Positions 9,651 through 18,343 are shown, counted from the stretch's first letter. The stretch: 64,000 nucleotides of DNA from JBCCBV01 sp039033855 (GCA_039033855.1 JBCCBV010000006.1:111583-175582); one strand, 5' to 3'. The notes: generated from the letters alone by a model not told the origin. Translations and numbers: made by a program.

Positions 9651-9757
9651 GCCGAATCCGATAGGCCAGACCATCGCGCGATCTCTCCACGGCGGCGCCA
9701 CCAAGGCCGCGTGGCCTCACGATAACGAGGCTTCGCGCTTCGCCCGACAAACCGCGG

Positions 9758-10870
9758 CTACGGCAGCAGCCAGTCCGGGGCGCCGGACGCCACGCCGACC
9801 ACGGGCTCGAGCCCCAGGTCGTCGGACGAAACCACGCGGTATTCGCCGTTGTGCCGCTGCGCAATCGCCTGCAGCAACGGCTGGAACCCGAAGCGTTCGA
9901 GCGGGTCGTGGTCGAGCAGCTGCACCGTGCTGATGCGGGCCGCGTGGCCGTTGGCGAAGTCGAAATCGGCCAGCAGTTCGCCCCGTCGGCGCGGTTCGGC
10001 GGCCGCCCCGAGCAGGTTGTCGGAGATCAGAAACACCCGGTCCGGGTGGTAGGCCATGGCGCGGCGCACCGCGGCGCGGGGGTCGGTTCGGCCGGTGGGC
10101 GCCAGGTTCAAGGCGTCGGGCTGGAGGCGTGTGGCCGCGGCGCGCTTGGCCGAGCCGGTCGCCGAACGCAGGCCCAGGTCGTCGAGCTCCACCGGTTGGC
10201 CGTCGCGAAAGAACACCACCGCAAAACTCCGGTGCGCGCCAAGCGTTTCGATGCTGGTCGCCAGTTCGGCGAGCACAAACGGGAACCGATCGACCAGCGA
10301 CCCCGAAGCATCCACCACATAAACGATGCGGAGGTCGCCCTCGTGCAGCGCCAAGCCGAACGGCCCGGCCTCGCCGGCGTCTTCCACCAGATCCGTCACA
10401 CGCAATGGGCGGAGCTGAGGTGCGTCTGCAGGTGTTTGTGGGGTTGTGGATTGGCTCGACCGCGGCAGCGCGGCGCTCTGATTCGCGCCCACGGCAGGAT
10501 TCTCACCGGGCACCGCGCCGAGCGCGGCGTTGGCCATCGGGTTGGTGTGCGTGATCGCTGACGCGCCTGCCGGGAACGCCGGGGTGGGCGCCTGCCGGGT
10601 CAACCGCGCGACCTGCTTGGCTTGCACGGCAACGTCGCCGGGCGCCGCCGAGCTCTGGATCAACCCCGTTGTTGCAACCGACGCCGACGCCGTGGTGGGC
10701 GAGGTCGCCCCTTGTGGCGAACTGCCCCCGGTGCTCCACAGAGCGCTCACGCCGCCCAGGGCCAGGCCGAGGTACACCAGCACGGCCAGGCCGGTGCGGG
10801 TCGAAGCGTGGGTGGCGTCCGCGTTCGCAGACGGGTCGCGGTCAGACGGTCGGGGCGTTGGCTGGTTCAT
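9758..10870 (-). CDS. Membrane-anchored VWA-domain protein, first gene of the VWA/ExbBD operon
   Basis: 370-aa protein of the same general plan as the next gene: a short N-terminus, a membrane helix at about 26-46 (TGLAVLVYLGLALGGVSAL), a long Ser/Thr/Ala/Gln-rich low-complexity spacer (about 48-155), and a VWA domain with metal-binding motif DASGS at 187-191 (IVYVVDASGS) and a later FLISDN. The spacer is not proline-acid rich as in its neighbour. The two share VWA features but are clearly diverged, so they may bind different partners. Its upstream region is a 485-bp divergent intergenic stretch shared with sucrose-phosphate synthase. Confidence 0.82.
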   Translation of the reverse strand: MNQPTPRPSDRDPSANADATHASTRTGLAVLVYLGLALGGVSALWSTGGSSPQGATSPTTASASVATTGLIQSSAAPGDVAVQAKQVARLTRQAPTPAFPAGASAITHTNPMANAALGAVPGENPAVGANQSAALPRSSQSTTPQTPADAPQLRPLRVTDLVEDAGEAGPFGLALHEGDLRIVYVVDASGSLVDRFPFVLAELATSIETLGAHRSFAVVFFRDGQPVELDDLGLRSATGSAKRAAATRLQPDALNLAPTGRTDPRAAVRRAMAYHPDRVFLISDNLLGAAAEPRRRGELLADFDFANGHAARISTVQLLDHDPLERFGFQPLLQAIAQRHNGEYRVVSSDDLGLEPVVGVASGAPDWLLP

Positions 10871-11355
10871 GGCGAGTCCTCATGGGCGGCGCCCGGGCGA
10901 TGCACCCCATCGCGGCCGGCGCCGGCGCCCCGCGGGCCCGAATGAGCCGAGCGGAACCCACGCATTGCACCGCGCAATCGGCCGGTATCCAACGGCTGCG
11001 CGCGCCGGTGATAACGCATCGGACACAGCCCGCGCCCGCCGTCAAAGGCCCAGGACTCCTCGGCCGATAACGAACGCCCAAGCGACCCCGCCCGGCGGGT
11101 TGGGCGCAGCAACGCACAAACATTGCGCAATCCGGCCCGCCGATAAGCCCGGAGGCGCCAGCGCTGATGCGGTGGTCGTTATCGGTCGGTTGGCTTGACG
11201 CAAGGTCCGGTCGCGTGGTCAACCAACCCCCGAGGCAGCGCAACACCCCGGCTTGGACACCGGCCGAACGCCCTTCTAGGGTGGCTTGGGGCGAGTTCGA
11301 TCGACCGCCGCCCCGCCGCGATCCATTGCAAGAAGACCGAGAGGACACCAGACCG
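10871..11355. other. Divergent intergenic region with repeated GATAAC-type motifs and ATTGC/GCAAT dyads
   Basis: No convincing gene in this 485-bp gap between the VWA operon (minus) and sucrose-phosphate synthase (plus). Four related GATAA motifs are seen: GATAACG at 11010-11016, GATAACG at 11066-11072 (after GGCC), GATAAG at 11142-11147, and the reverse form CGTTATC at 11177-11183. Two dyads share arms: ATTGC-5 nt-GCAAT at 10964-10978 and ATTGCGCAAT at 11122-11131. A plus-strand promoter is possible (TTGGAC at 11253-11258, TAGGGT 18 nt later) but weak. The region probably holds both promoters and may bind regulators. Confidence 0.4.
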
Positions 11356-12675
11356 ATGCCCAAACCACGACGCGTCATGTTCATCTCGACCCACGGCTAC
11401 GTGTCCGGAGAGGTCGAATTCGGCAAGCCCGACACCGGCGGGCAGGTCGTCTACGTGCTTGAGCTAGCCAAGTGCATCGCTCGGTTCGGCTACCAGGTAG
11501 ACATCTTCACCCGGCGGTTCGAGGACCAGCCCGAGCAGGAAGACGTGGCCCCGGGCGTGCAGATCCTCCGGGCGCCGTGCGGCGGGGACGCCTTCATCCC
11601 CAAAGAAACGCTGTGCGATTCGATCCCCGAGTGGGTCGAAAACGCGGCGGAGATGATCGAGGCCCGCGGCGCCGAGCCTTATCTGTTCATCAACTCGCAC
11701 TACTGGGACGCCGGCCTGGCCGGGCAGGGGCTCTCGCGGCGATTGGGCGTGCCGCACCTTCACACGCCCCACTCCCTCGGCGCCTGGAAACGCGAGAACA
11801 TGGACGGCGAGCCCGAGGCGCTTGAAAAGCAATACAACTTCAAGCGCCGCGTCAAGGAGGAGCGCATCGTCTTCCACGACTGCGAGGCCATCATCGCCAC
11901 CACGACCCAGCAGCGGGACATCCTGCTCGAAGAGCCGGACTACGACGTGCCACGCGACAAGGTCCACGTGGTGCCGCCTGGGTACGACGACACCCGGTTC
12001 TTCCCGGTGTCTACGGCCACCCGGCAGGCGCTCAAGGCGCAGTACGGGTACGAGGGCCGCATCGTGCTGGCGGTCGGCCGCATCGCGCGGAACAAGGGCT
12101 ACGACCTGCTCATCAAGGCCATGCAGAAGGTCTGCCACCGGCACGAAGACGTGAAGCTGCTGTTGGCCATCGGCTCGACGGAGCCCAACAAGCAGGAGCA
12201 GGAGATGGTCAAGGAGTTCAAGACGCTGGCCCAGAAGCTGGGCATCGGCAAGCGCGTGATCTTCCAGGACTACATCCCCGACGAGGCGCTTCCCGACTAC
12301 TACCGGCTGTGCGACGTGTTCGCGCTGTCCAGCCGGTACGAGCCGTTCGGCATGACCGCGGTCGAGGCCATGGCCTGCGGAGCGGCCACCGTGGTCACCA
12401 CCGAAGGCGGCCTGTGGGAACGCCTGGACTGGGGCCTCAACGCGCTCTACGCCAACCCGTTCGACGAGTTCGAGTACGGCTCGGCCATCCACCACGTGCT
12501 GCAGCACGAGCGGCTGTCGCAGCAGATTTCGCGCAACGGCTCGCACCGGGCCCGAGCCGACTTCACCTGGATCGGCATCGCCCAGCAGATCGTGCGCATC
12601 GCCAAGGCGCCGGCGTTCCAGATCGAAGACGAAGACGCCACCGTCCACCAGCCCGGCGTCGTGGCCCCGACCTGA
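11356..12675 (+). CDS. Sucrose-phosphate synthase (GT4 family)
   Basis: Cytosolic retaining glycosyltransferase joining UDP- or ADP-glucose to fructose-6-phosphate to give sucrose-6-phosphate. The 439-aa protein has the family N-terminus (EFGKPDTGGQVVYVLELAK, about 21-39), HTPHSLGAWKRE, TTTQQRDILLEE, VPPGYDDTRF, the donor-site VGRIARNKGYDLLIKA, and the GT4 acidic motif E329-PFGMTAV-E337. It lacks a C-terminal phosphatase domain, unlike plant and some cyanobacterial enzymes; the phosphatase is the next gene, 36 bp on. The start is the ATG at 11356, with GAGGA 10 nt upstream; the open frame extends further back but without family sequence. A sucrose synthase is the main alternative, less likely given the adjacent phosphatase. 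Confidence 0.85.
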   Translation: MPKPRRVMFISTHGYVSGEVEFGKPDTGGQVVYVLELAKCIARFGYQVDIFTRRFEDQPEQEDVAPGVQILRAPCGGDAFIPKETLCDSIPEWVENAAEMIEARGAEPYLFINSHYWDAGLAGQGLSRRLGVPHLHTPHSLGAWKRENMDGEPEALEKQYNFKRRVKEERIVFHDCEAIIATTTQQRDILLEEPDYDVPRDKVHVVPPGYDDTRFFPVSTATRQALKAQYGYEGRIVLAVGRIARNKGYDLLIKAMQKVCHRHEDVKLLLAIGSTEPNKQEQEMVKEFKTLAQKLGIGKRVIFQDYIPDEALPDYYRLCDVFALSSRYEPFGMTAVEAMACGAATVVTTEGGLWERLDWGLNALYANPFDEFEYGSAIHHVLQHERLSQQISRNGSHRARADFTWIGIAQQIVRIAKAPAFQIEDEDATVHQPGVVAPT

Positions 12676-12711
12676 ACCCGCGTCGCAAGACCCGCGCTGA
12701 AAGGCCCCGCC

Positions 12712-13542
12712 ATGACCGACGCCCAGGGCGAGGTAGACCGCGCTTCTTCGGATCGCGCGCAAGACAAGTGGCTGCTGGTGTCCGACGTCGACAACACCGT
12801 GGTGGCCGAAGGGCCCGACGACCACGGCGCCGCCGAGCGGTTGGCCGCGCACCTCGGCGCCGAGCGCTCGCGCCTGACGGTGGTCTACAACTCCGGGCGG
12901 TTTGTGTCTTCCATCTTGCAGACCGTGACCGAGCACGGCCTGGCGACGCCGGATGTTTGCGTGGGCGGCGTGGGGACCGAGGTCCGCGTCTGCCAGGGCG
13001 AGCGGGTCAGCCTGCCCGCGCAAGAGGTGCTCCACGGCTGGCCGGAGTCGTCGATCGACCGGTGGGACGCCAAGCAGGCCAGGCAGGCCGTGCTGCGATG
13101 GACCGACGCGGAGTTGCAGCCAGCGGAGTTTCAGTCGCCCTACAAAGTCAGCTTCTATCTCCGCGACGCCTCGGCCGGGCAAGTCAAAGAACTCGAGGGC
13201 CGGCTGGAGTCGCTGGGGGTCGATGCGTCGCTCATCTACAGCTCGGACCGCGACCTGGACGTCCTGCCGCGCGGGCTCGATAAAGCCGCGGCCGCCGCGT
13301 TTGTGGCCCGGGCGCTCGGGTTCCCAAACGACCGCGTTGTGGTGGCGGGCGATTCGGGCAACGACCGGGCGATGCTGAACGCCGGCTTCCTGAGCGTTGT
13401 GGTCGCCAACGCAAAGCCCGAGCTGGCCGACCTGACCGGCCCACGGGTATTCCGATCCGACGCGTGCTACGGCGACGGCGTGGTCCAAGGCCTCCGCCAC
13501 TGGATGAGCGCCGGCCGGACCGCAGCCCAGCCCGGGGTATAG
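12712..13542 (+). CDS. Sucrose-6-phosphate phosphatase (HAD superfamily)
   Basis: Hydrolyses sucrose-6-phosphate to sucrose, completing the pathway begun by the previous gene. All HAD motifs are intact: nucleophile and acid D25/D27 (VSDVDNTVV), motif II Ser in VVYNSGR (about 58-63), K191, and motif IV AGDSGND with D214 and D218. Length 276 aa is normal for bacterial enzymes without the plant C-terminal extension. A diverged copy of this domain, with D25 and D214 equivalents lost, is fused to a glycosidase at 25879-28146. Sucrose here probably serves as a compatible solute or reserve. Confidence 0.87.
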   Translation: MTDAQGEVDRASSDRAQDKWLLVSDVDNTVVAEGPDDHGAAERLAAHLGAERSRLTVVYNSGRFVSSILQTVTEHGLATPDVCVGGVGTEVRVCQGERVSLPAQEVLHGWPESSIDRWDAKQARQAVLRWTDAELQPAEFQSPYKVSFYLRDASAGQVKELEGRLESLGVDASLIYSSDRDLDVLPRGLDKAAAAAFVARALGFPNDRVVVAGDSGNDRAMLNAGFLSVVVANAKPELADLTGPRVFRSDACYGDGVVQGLRHWMSAGRTAAQPGV

Positions 13543-13591
13543 TGATCGGTTCGGCCCGCTCCGGCCGAGGCCCCCTTCCTGGAACCCCGTC

Positions 13592-14998
13592 GTGCCCGCG
13601 ATTACCCGCGATATCCAACCCGTGTCGGCGGCGTCTGCGTCCGCGATCGATGGCCTGCTCAAGCAGGGCCACGCGGCCGTGGTCGGCCTGCAATGGGGCG
13701 ACGAGGGCAAGGGACAACTCGTCGACCTGCTGGCCGGCCGGTGCGACCTGGTGGCCCGGTTCAACGGCGGCAACAACGCCGGGCACTCGGTCACGGTCAA
13801 CGGCGAGAAGTTCGCCCTGCACCTGCTGCCCTCGGCCATGGCCCAGAGCGACAAGCTCGGCGTCATCGGCAACGGCGTGGTGGTGGACCCGACGCCGGAA
13901 ACCGGCATCCTCAAAGAGCTCGACACGCTGTTGGAACGCGGTGTCGACGCCGGACCCCGGCTGCGCATCTCCAACCGCGCCCACGTGGTGATGCCCTACC
14001 ACCGGGTCGAAGACGCGCTAATCGAAGCGGCCGCGAGCCGGGCTCAAGGCGGGGCCAAGGCCATCGGCACCACCGGCCGGGGCATCGGGCCGTGCTACGC
14101 CGACAAAGCGCTGCGCACCACGGCCGTGCGCATGTGCGACCTGCTCGCCGGCCCCGACCTGCTGCGAGAGCGCCTGGACCAGGTGCTGCTCGTGAAGAAC
14201 GCCACGCTCGGCGGGCTGGCCGCGGCGCTCGACGTGGACTACACGCCGTTTGACGCCGAATCGCTGACCCGCACCGCCCTCGGCTGGGCCGAACGGCTGG
14301 CCCCCATGGTGTGCGACACCCGCGCCTTGCTGGCCGACGCCGATGCCCAGGGACAGCGCGTGTTGTTCGAGGGCGCCAACGCGGCGCTGCTGGATGTTGA
14401 TCACGGCACGTACCCCTACGTCACGTCGTCCACCACGTCGGCGCTCGGCGCCGCCAACGGCGCGGGGCTGTCGTCCAAGCGAATCGAAACCGTGCTGGGC
14501 GTGGCCAAGGCGTACGTTTCGCGCGTCGGCGCGGGGCCGCACCCCACCGAGCTGCCCGAAGACCTGGCCGAACGCGTCCGCAAGGCGGGCAACGAATACG
14601 GCACCACCACCGGCCGGCCGCGCCGCGTGGGCTGGCTCGACCTCACGGCCCTGCGCTACGCCGCCGAGCTCAGCGGCGTGACCGACCTGGCCGTCACCGG
14701 GCTGTCCGTCCTGGCCGGCATCGACCCGCTTCGGGTTTGCGTGGGGTATCGGATCGACGGCGCCGCGGTGGCAGGCTTCCCCGCCGAGGTGCGCGACCTC
14801 GAACGCGCCGAGCCGGTCTACGAAGAACTCCCGGGAATTGATCAGCCGCTGGGCGACCTGCGCGACGCTTCGGGCTTGCCCGACGCGGCCCAGCGGTACC
14901 TGGACCGGATCGAGTCGTGCGTCGGCGTGCCGGTGCGTGTGGCCTGCGTGGGGCCGGCGCGCGAACAAGCCCTGGGCCGGGCGCGTACCCAAGCCTGA
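13592..14998 (+). CDS. purA: Adenylosuccinate synthetase PurA
   Basis: Converts IMP, aspartate and GTP to adenylosuccinate in AMP synthesis. The 468-aa protein shows the phosphate-binding QWGDEGKGQ (catalytic D37), FNGGNNAGH with catalytic H65, IGTTGRGIGPCYADK, the FEGANAALLDVDHGTYPYVTSS block and the C-terminal TTGRPRRVGWLDL. The start is GTG at 13592; about 25 residues precede the core, somewhat more than usual. It lies 49 bp after sucrose-phosphatase. The frame of uppS is open across its 3' end. Confidence 0.95.
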   Translation: MPAITRDIQPVSAASASAIDGLLKQGHAAVVGLQWGDEGKGQLVDLLAGRCDLVARFNGGNNAGHSVTVNGEKFALHLLPSAMAQSDKLGVIGNGVVVDPTPETGILKELDTLLERGVDAGPRLRISNRAHVVMPYHRVEDALIEAAASRAQGGAKAIGTTGRGIGPCYADKALRTTAVRMCDLLAGPDLLRERLDQVLLVKNATLGGLAAALDVDYTPFDAESLTRTALGWAERLAPMVCDTRALLADADAQGQRVLFEGANAALLDVDHGTYPYVTSSTTSALGAANGAGLSSKRIETVLGVAKAYVSRVGAGPHPTELPEDLAERVRKAGNEYGTTTGRPRRVGWLDLTALRYAAELSGVTDLAVTGLSVLAGIDPLRVCVGYRIDGAAVAGFPAEVRDLERAEPVYEELPGIDQPLGDLRDASGLPDAAQRYLDRIESCVGVPVRVACVGPAREQALGRARTQA

Positions 14999-15044
14999 CC
15001 CGCTTCGCCCCGCGACTTTCCGCCCCGCCGTTGGAGATAGCCCG

Positions 15045-15842
15045 CTGGCCTCTGTCACGTCCACGCCTGAACCCGCCGAAGCGCCCCCGCCGATCGCGCC
15101 GGGCGAGCCCGGCCTGCCCCGGCACGTGGCGGTGATCATGGACGGCAACGGGCGCTGGGCGACCCGCCGAGGCCTGCCCCGGGCCGCCGGCCACGCCGCG
15201 GGCGCCGAAGCGGTCCGGCCGATCGTCACCCGTTGCGCACAGCTGGGCCTGGACGCGCTCACGCTGTACTCGTTCAGCACCGAGAACTGGGCCCGGGCCG
15301 CCGACGAGATCGACGCGCTGATGTCGCTCTACGTGCAATACCTGGTCTCGGAACGCCCTCTATTTCTGGAGAACAACGTCCGGCTGGTGCAGATCGGCCG
15401 ACGCGACGGGCTGCCGCCCGCGGTGCTCGACGAGCTCGACCGCAGCGTGGAGATGACCGCAAGCCACACCGGGCTGACGCTCAACCTGGCGATCAACTAC
15501 GGCTCGCGAGCCGAAATCACCGACGCGGTGCGCGGGTTGTGCCAAGACGCCGCCGACGGGCGCATCGACCCTGGCGCCGTGGACGAGTCGGCCATCGCCG
15601 ACCGCCTTTACACCGCGGGCCAGCCGGACCCGGACCTGCTCATCCGCACCGCCGGGGAGATGCGGCTGTCGAACTACCTGCTCTGGCAGATCAGCTACGC
15701 CGAGCTCTACGTGGCCGACGTGTGCTGGCCGGACTTCGGCCCGGGCGAGCTGGACGCCGCGTTCGAGGCCTTCCGGCGTCGTCGGCGGAAATTCGGCGCC
15801 GTGGCGGAAGATTCTGGCCCGGTTTGCCCCGACCGGGTGTAA
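15045..15842 (+). CDS. uppS: Isoprenyl (undecaprenyl diphosphate) synthase UppS, apparent CTG start
   Basis: Cis-prenyltransferase making the C55 lipid carrier for cell-envelope glycans. Diagnostic sequence: HVAVIMDGNGRWA with catalytic D33, SFSTENWAR, NLAINYGSRAEI and LIRTAGEMRLSNYLLWQ. No in-frame ATG, GTG or TTG lies between the purA stop and the GTG just before the catalytic Asp. A CTG at 15045 sits 8 nt after GGAG (15033-15036) and gives a normal 265-aa enzyme, so I choose it. The alternative is a start inside purA with a non-homologous extension. A hairpin terminator follows at 15873. Confidence 0.85.
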   Translation: MASVTSTPEPAEAPPPIAPGEPGLPRHVAVIMDGNGRWATRRGLPRAAGHAAGAEAVRPIVTRCAQLGLDALTLYSFSTENWARAADEIDALMSLYVQYLVSERPLFLENNVRLVQIGRRDGLPPAVLDELDRSVEMTASHTGLTLNLAINYGSRAEITDAVRGLCQDAADGRIDPGAVDESAIADRLYTAGQPDPDLLIRTAGEMRLSNYLLWQISYAELYVADVCWPDFGPGELDAAFEAFRRRRRKFGAVAEDSGPVCPDRV

Positions 15843-15872
15843 CGCCGGGGTCCGCCGGGCCGACTTGCCTTA

Positions 15873-15907
15873 AGCAGGCGGTGCGTGCGCTCGCGCCGGC
15901 TGTTTTT
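15873..15907 (+). terminator. Probable intrinsic terminator after uppS
   Basis: Arms AGCAGGCG (15873-15880) and CGCCGGCT (15894-15901) pair with one mismatch around a 13-nt loop, followed by GTTTTTC. Positioned 30 bp after the uppS stop. Confidence 0.55.
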
Positions 15908-16067
15908 CGCCCCGCATCGGGGCCGTCCCCACGCCCGCCGGGCGGTGCGGGTAGATTCTGGCGTGCCTTGGTCGGCCGGCTTGTCGCTATGCCGCCACGG
16001 GCGCCGCTGGCTTGGCCCCGAACGTGTCGGCGGCCGTCCTTTTTGATCCCTCGCTTAGGAGAGCCCC

Positions 16068-17147
16068 ATGCTTGCATTGTCCCGTGTCCCGTCCCCGCTC
16101 CGCCTGGCCCGATTGCGGGCGACCGGGTTGGCCCTGGCCACCGCCGCGGTGTTGGTTGCCTCCCCCCGTGCCTCGGCGGTAGAAGTGCCCGCCCAGGCCG
16201 TCGCCGACAACACCGCCCTGATGGTCTGGGCCGACATCGCGTCGGTGCAGCCGCAGGAAGTGGAAGAGTCGCTCGGCGCCGTGCGTCAGTTCCTCGACAC
16301 CATGAAGCAGGGCCCGATGGGCCAGGCCATGCAGGACGCCCCGCTGCTCGACCCGCTGCAGGGCGCCCAAAAGTTCGCCGAGTTCCGCAACGAGTTCACC
16401 GCCGCCGGCGGGCAGGCCTTTGTGCTGGTCGGCACGCCCGACGAGTTCGGCGAGATGGACGAGCCGGTGGTGCTGATCAAGACCAACGGCGCCGCCGACC
16501 CCGCCGCGCTCAAGGCCGCCATGGCCAAGCTCGCCGACGACCCGTCGGACACGGACGACGTGGAGTTCGAGGCGCTCGAGCCCGGCTGGATGATCGCCAA
16601 AGGCGACGACACCGGCGAGCTCCCGGCCGTCGGTTCGCCCGCGCGGGCCAACGAGCTGCTCGGCCTGCTCCAACCCCAGGCCGGCCGTCCGATGGCGATG
16701 GTCTTCGTCCCCACCGACCAGATGCGTCAAGAGATGAACCAGGGCGGCCAGCCCGGCGACCCCGGAGCGGCCCTCGGCGCGGCGTTCAGCAAGGCCCGGG
16801 CCATGACCGGCGGGCTGAGCCTCGGCGCCAACCCCAGCATCAAGCTCGACGCCGCCTTCCCCGACGCCCAGTCGGCCCAGGAGTTCAACACCGCCTACGC
16901 CGGCATGATGGGCCAGGCGCAGCAAGGCCTGTCGCAGATGGTGCAGATGTTCGCCGGCCAGCAACAGCCCGGCATGCCCCCCATGCCCACGGCCGATCAG
17001 GTCAACACGTTCTTCGGCTCGCTGGCCCTGCAGAACGGCGGCGCGAACCAGACGCTGATCATCAACTCCGGCACGCTCAACAGCGCCGGGTCGATGCTGC
17101 CCCTTTTCGCCATGATGATGATGGGCGGCGGCGGCGGCGGTTTCTAA
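16068..17147 (+). CDS. Secreted protein of unknown family with Met/Gly-rich C-terminus
   Basis: Not recognised. The 359-aa product starts with a clear signal peptide (basic start, ATGLALATAAVLVASPRASA, cleavage likely near 37-39). The mature part is mildly acidic with two alpha/beta-looking halves, rich in Gln, Met and Ala between about 215 and 305, and ends in FAMMMM followed by glycines and Phe. AGGAG stands 6 nt before the ATG. It is transcribed alone: a terminator precedes it (15873) and a strong one follows (17184). Overall composition and lack of motifs suggest a lineage-restricted envelope or periplasmic protein. Confidence 0.75.
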   Translation: MLALSRVPSPLRLARLRATGLALATAAVLVASPRASAVEVPAQAVADNTALMVWADIASVQPQEVEESLGAVRQFLDTMKQGPMGQAMQDAPLLDPLQGAQKFAEFRNEFTAAGGQAFVLVGTPDEFGEMDEPVVLIKTNGAADPAALKAAMAKLADDPSDTDDVEFEALEPGWMIAKGDDTGELPAVGSPARANELLGLLQPQAGRPMAMVFVPTDQMRQEMNQGGQPGDPGAALGAAFSKARAMTGGLSLGANPSIKLDAAFPDAQSAQEFNTAYAGMMGQAQQGLSQMVQMFAGQQQPGMPPMPTADQVNTFFGSLALQNGGANQTLIINSGTLNSAGSMLPLFAMMMMGGGGGGF

Positions 17148-17183
17148 ACCAGCCGGCGACCCCCACCAGCACATAACTCCCCA

Positions 17184-17212
17184 AGCCCCGAGGCGAACCC
17201 TCGGGGCTTTTT
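17184..17212 (+). terminator. Strong intrinsic terminator
   Basis: Perfect 10-bp stem AGCCCCGAGG (17184-17193) / CCTCGGGGCT (17199-17208) with loop CGAAC, running into TTTTT at 17208-17212. It closes the secreted-protein gene that ends 36 bp upstream. Confidence 0.9.
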
Positions 17213-17296
17213 CGTGCGCCCCGCCCCCGGAAGAAAACACCCGCGAGCACCACGTCGAAAGCGTTCGGTTGCAATGCACACGACCGACAGCGCGGC

Positions 17297-18343
17297 TTAC
17301 GCGTCGGCTTCGGCCAGGATGGCTTCGATCGCGGCCTGCTCGGTTTCCGACAGCGGGCCGGCGTCTTGACACGCAGCGCACTGCTTGACCTGCTCGGGCC
17401 GGCTGGCGCCGATGAGCGCCGACGTCACCCGCCCGTCGCGCAGCACCCAGGCCAGGGCCATTTGCGCCAAAGACTGCCCGCGGTCGCCGGCGATGGCGTT
17501 GAGCTTCTGCGCCGCGACGACGCGCCCGGGCGTCACCTGGTCGGGCTGGAGGAACCCGCTTGAGGTCGCGGCGCGCGAGCGTTCGGGCACGCCGTCGAGG
17601 TACTTGTTCGTGAGCAGCCCCTGGGCCAGCGGGCTGAAGGGGATCAGCCCAAGTCCGGTTTCGCCGCAGGCGTCGACGAGGCCGTCTTCGATCCACCGGT
17701 TGAACATCGAATACGACGGCTGGTGGATGATCGGCGTGGCCCAGCCGTGCGCTTGGCAGAGTTCGACGGCCCGGCGGGTCTCCTCCGGGCTGTAGCTGCT
17801 GATACCGACGTAGAGCGCTTTGCCCGAACGCACCGCATGATCGAGCGCCGCAAGCGTTTCTTCGAGCGGCGTGTCGGGGTCCGGCCGGTGGCTGTAGAAC
17901 AAGTCGACGTAGTCCAGCCGAAGCCGCTTGAGCGACTGGTCGAGCGAGGAAAGCAGGTACTTGCGTGAGCCCCATTCGCCGTACGGACCGGGCCACATCC
18001 GATAGCCGGCCTTGGTGGAAATGATGAGTTCGTCGCGGTAAGCGGCCAGGTCTTCGTGAAGGATGCGCCCGACGCGTGACTCGGCCGAGCCCGGCGGCGG
18101 GCCGTAGTTGTTCGCCAGGTCGATGTGCGTGATGCCTGCGTCGAACGCGGCGAAGACCATGGCCTGGGCGCTCTCGTGCGAAGAGGCCTCGTCGGCGTGG
18201 CCCCCGGCGTCGGTGCCGGCGCCGCCGAAGTTGTGCCAGCACCCCAGCGACACCGCGGGCAGCATCAACCCCGAGTTGCCGCATCGGCGGAACCATGCGT
18301 CGGGGCGTTCATACCGTTTGGAATCGGGCAGTGCGTAGGCCAT
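17297..18343 (-). CDS. Aldo/keto reductase, YghZ-like (L-glyceraldehyde-3-phosphate reductase type)
   Basis: 348-aa NADPH-dependent reductase of the AKR14-like group. The N-terminus (CGNSGLMLPAVSLGCWHNFG), HIDLANNYGPPPGSAE, STKAGYRMWPGPYGEWGSRKYL and FYSHRPDPDTPLEET are characteristic. The tetrad is D75, Y80, K111 and H152. Family members reduce methylglyoxal and other aldehydes and may detoxify them. The coding unit stands alone between convergent genes on one side and the divergent AEC transporter, 89 bp away, on the other. Confidence 0.9.
   Translation of the reverse strand: MAYALPDSKRYERPDAWFRRCGNSGLMLPAVSLGCWHNFGGAGTDAGGHADEASSHESAQAMVFAAFDAGITHIDLANNYGPPPGSAESRVGRILHEDLAAYRDELIISTKAGYRMWPGPYGEWGSRKYLLSSLDQSLKRLRLDYVDLFYSHRPDPDTPLEETLAALDHAVRSGKALYVGISSYSPEETRRAVELCQAHGWATPIIHQPSYSMFNRWIEDGLVDACGETGLGLIPFSPLAQGLLTNKYLDGVPERSRAATSSGFLQPDQVTPGRVVAAQKLNAIAGDRGQSLAQMALAWVLRDGRVTSALIGASRPEQVKQCAACQDAGPLSETEQAAIEAILAEADA

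Noticed and set aside
11464..13974. A long minus-strand open frame across sucrose-phosphate synthase, phosphatase and purA
   Set aside because: It overlaps three well-supported genes on the opposite strand and shows no domain of its own.
15987..18296. A 769-codon minus-strand frame spanning the secreted protein and part of the aldo/keto reductase
   Set aside because: Opposes a gene with signal peptide and SD, crosses a strong terminator, and has low-complexity translation.
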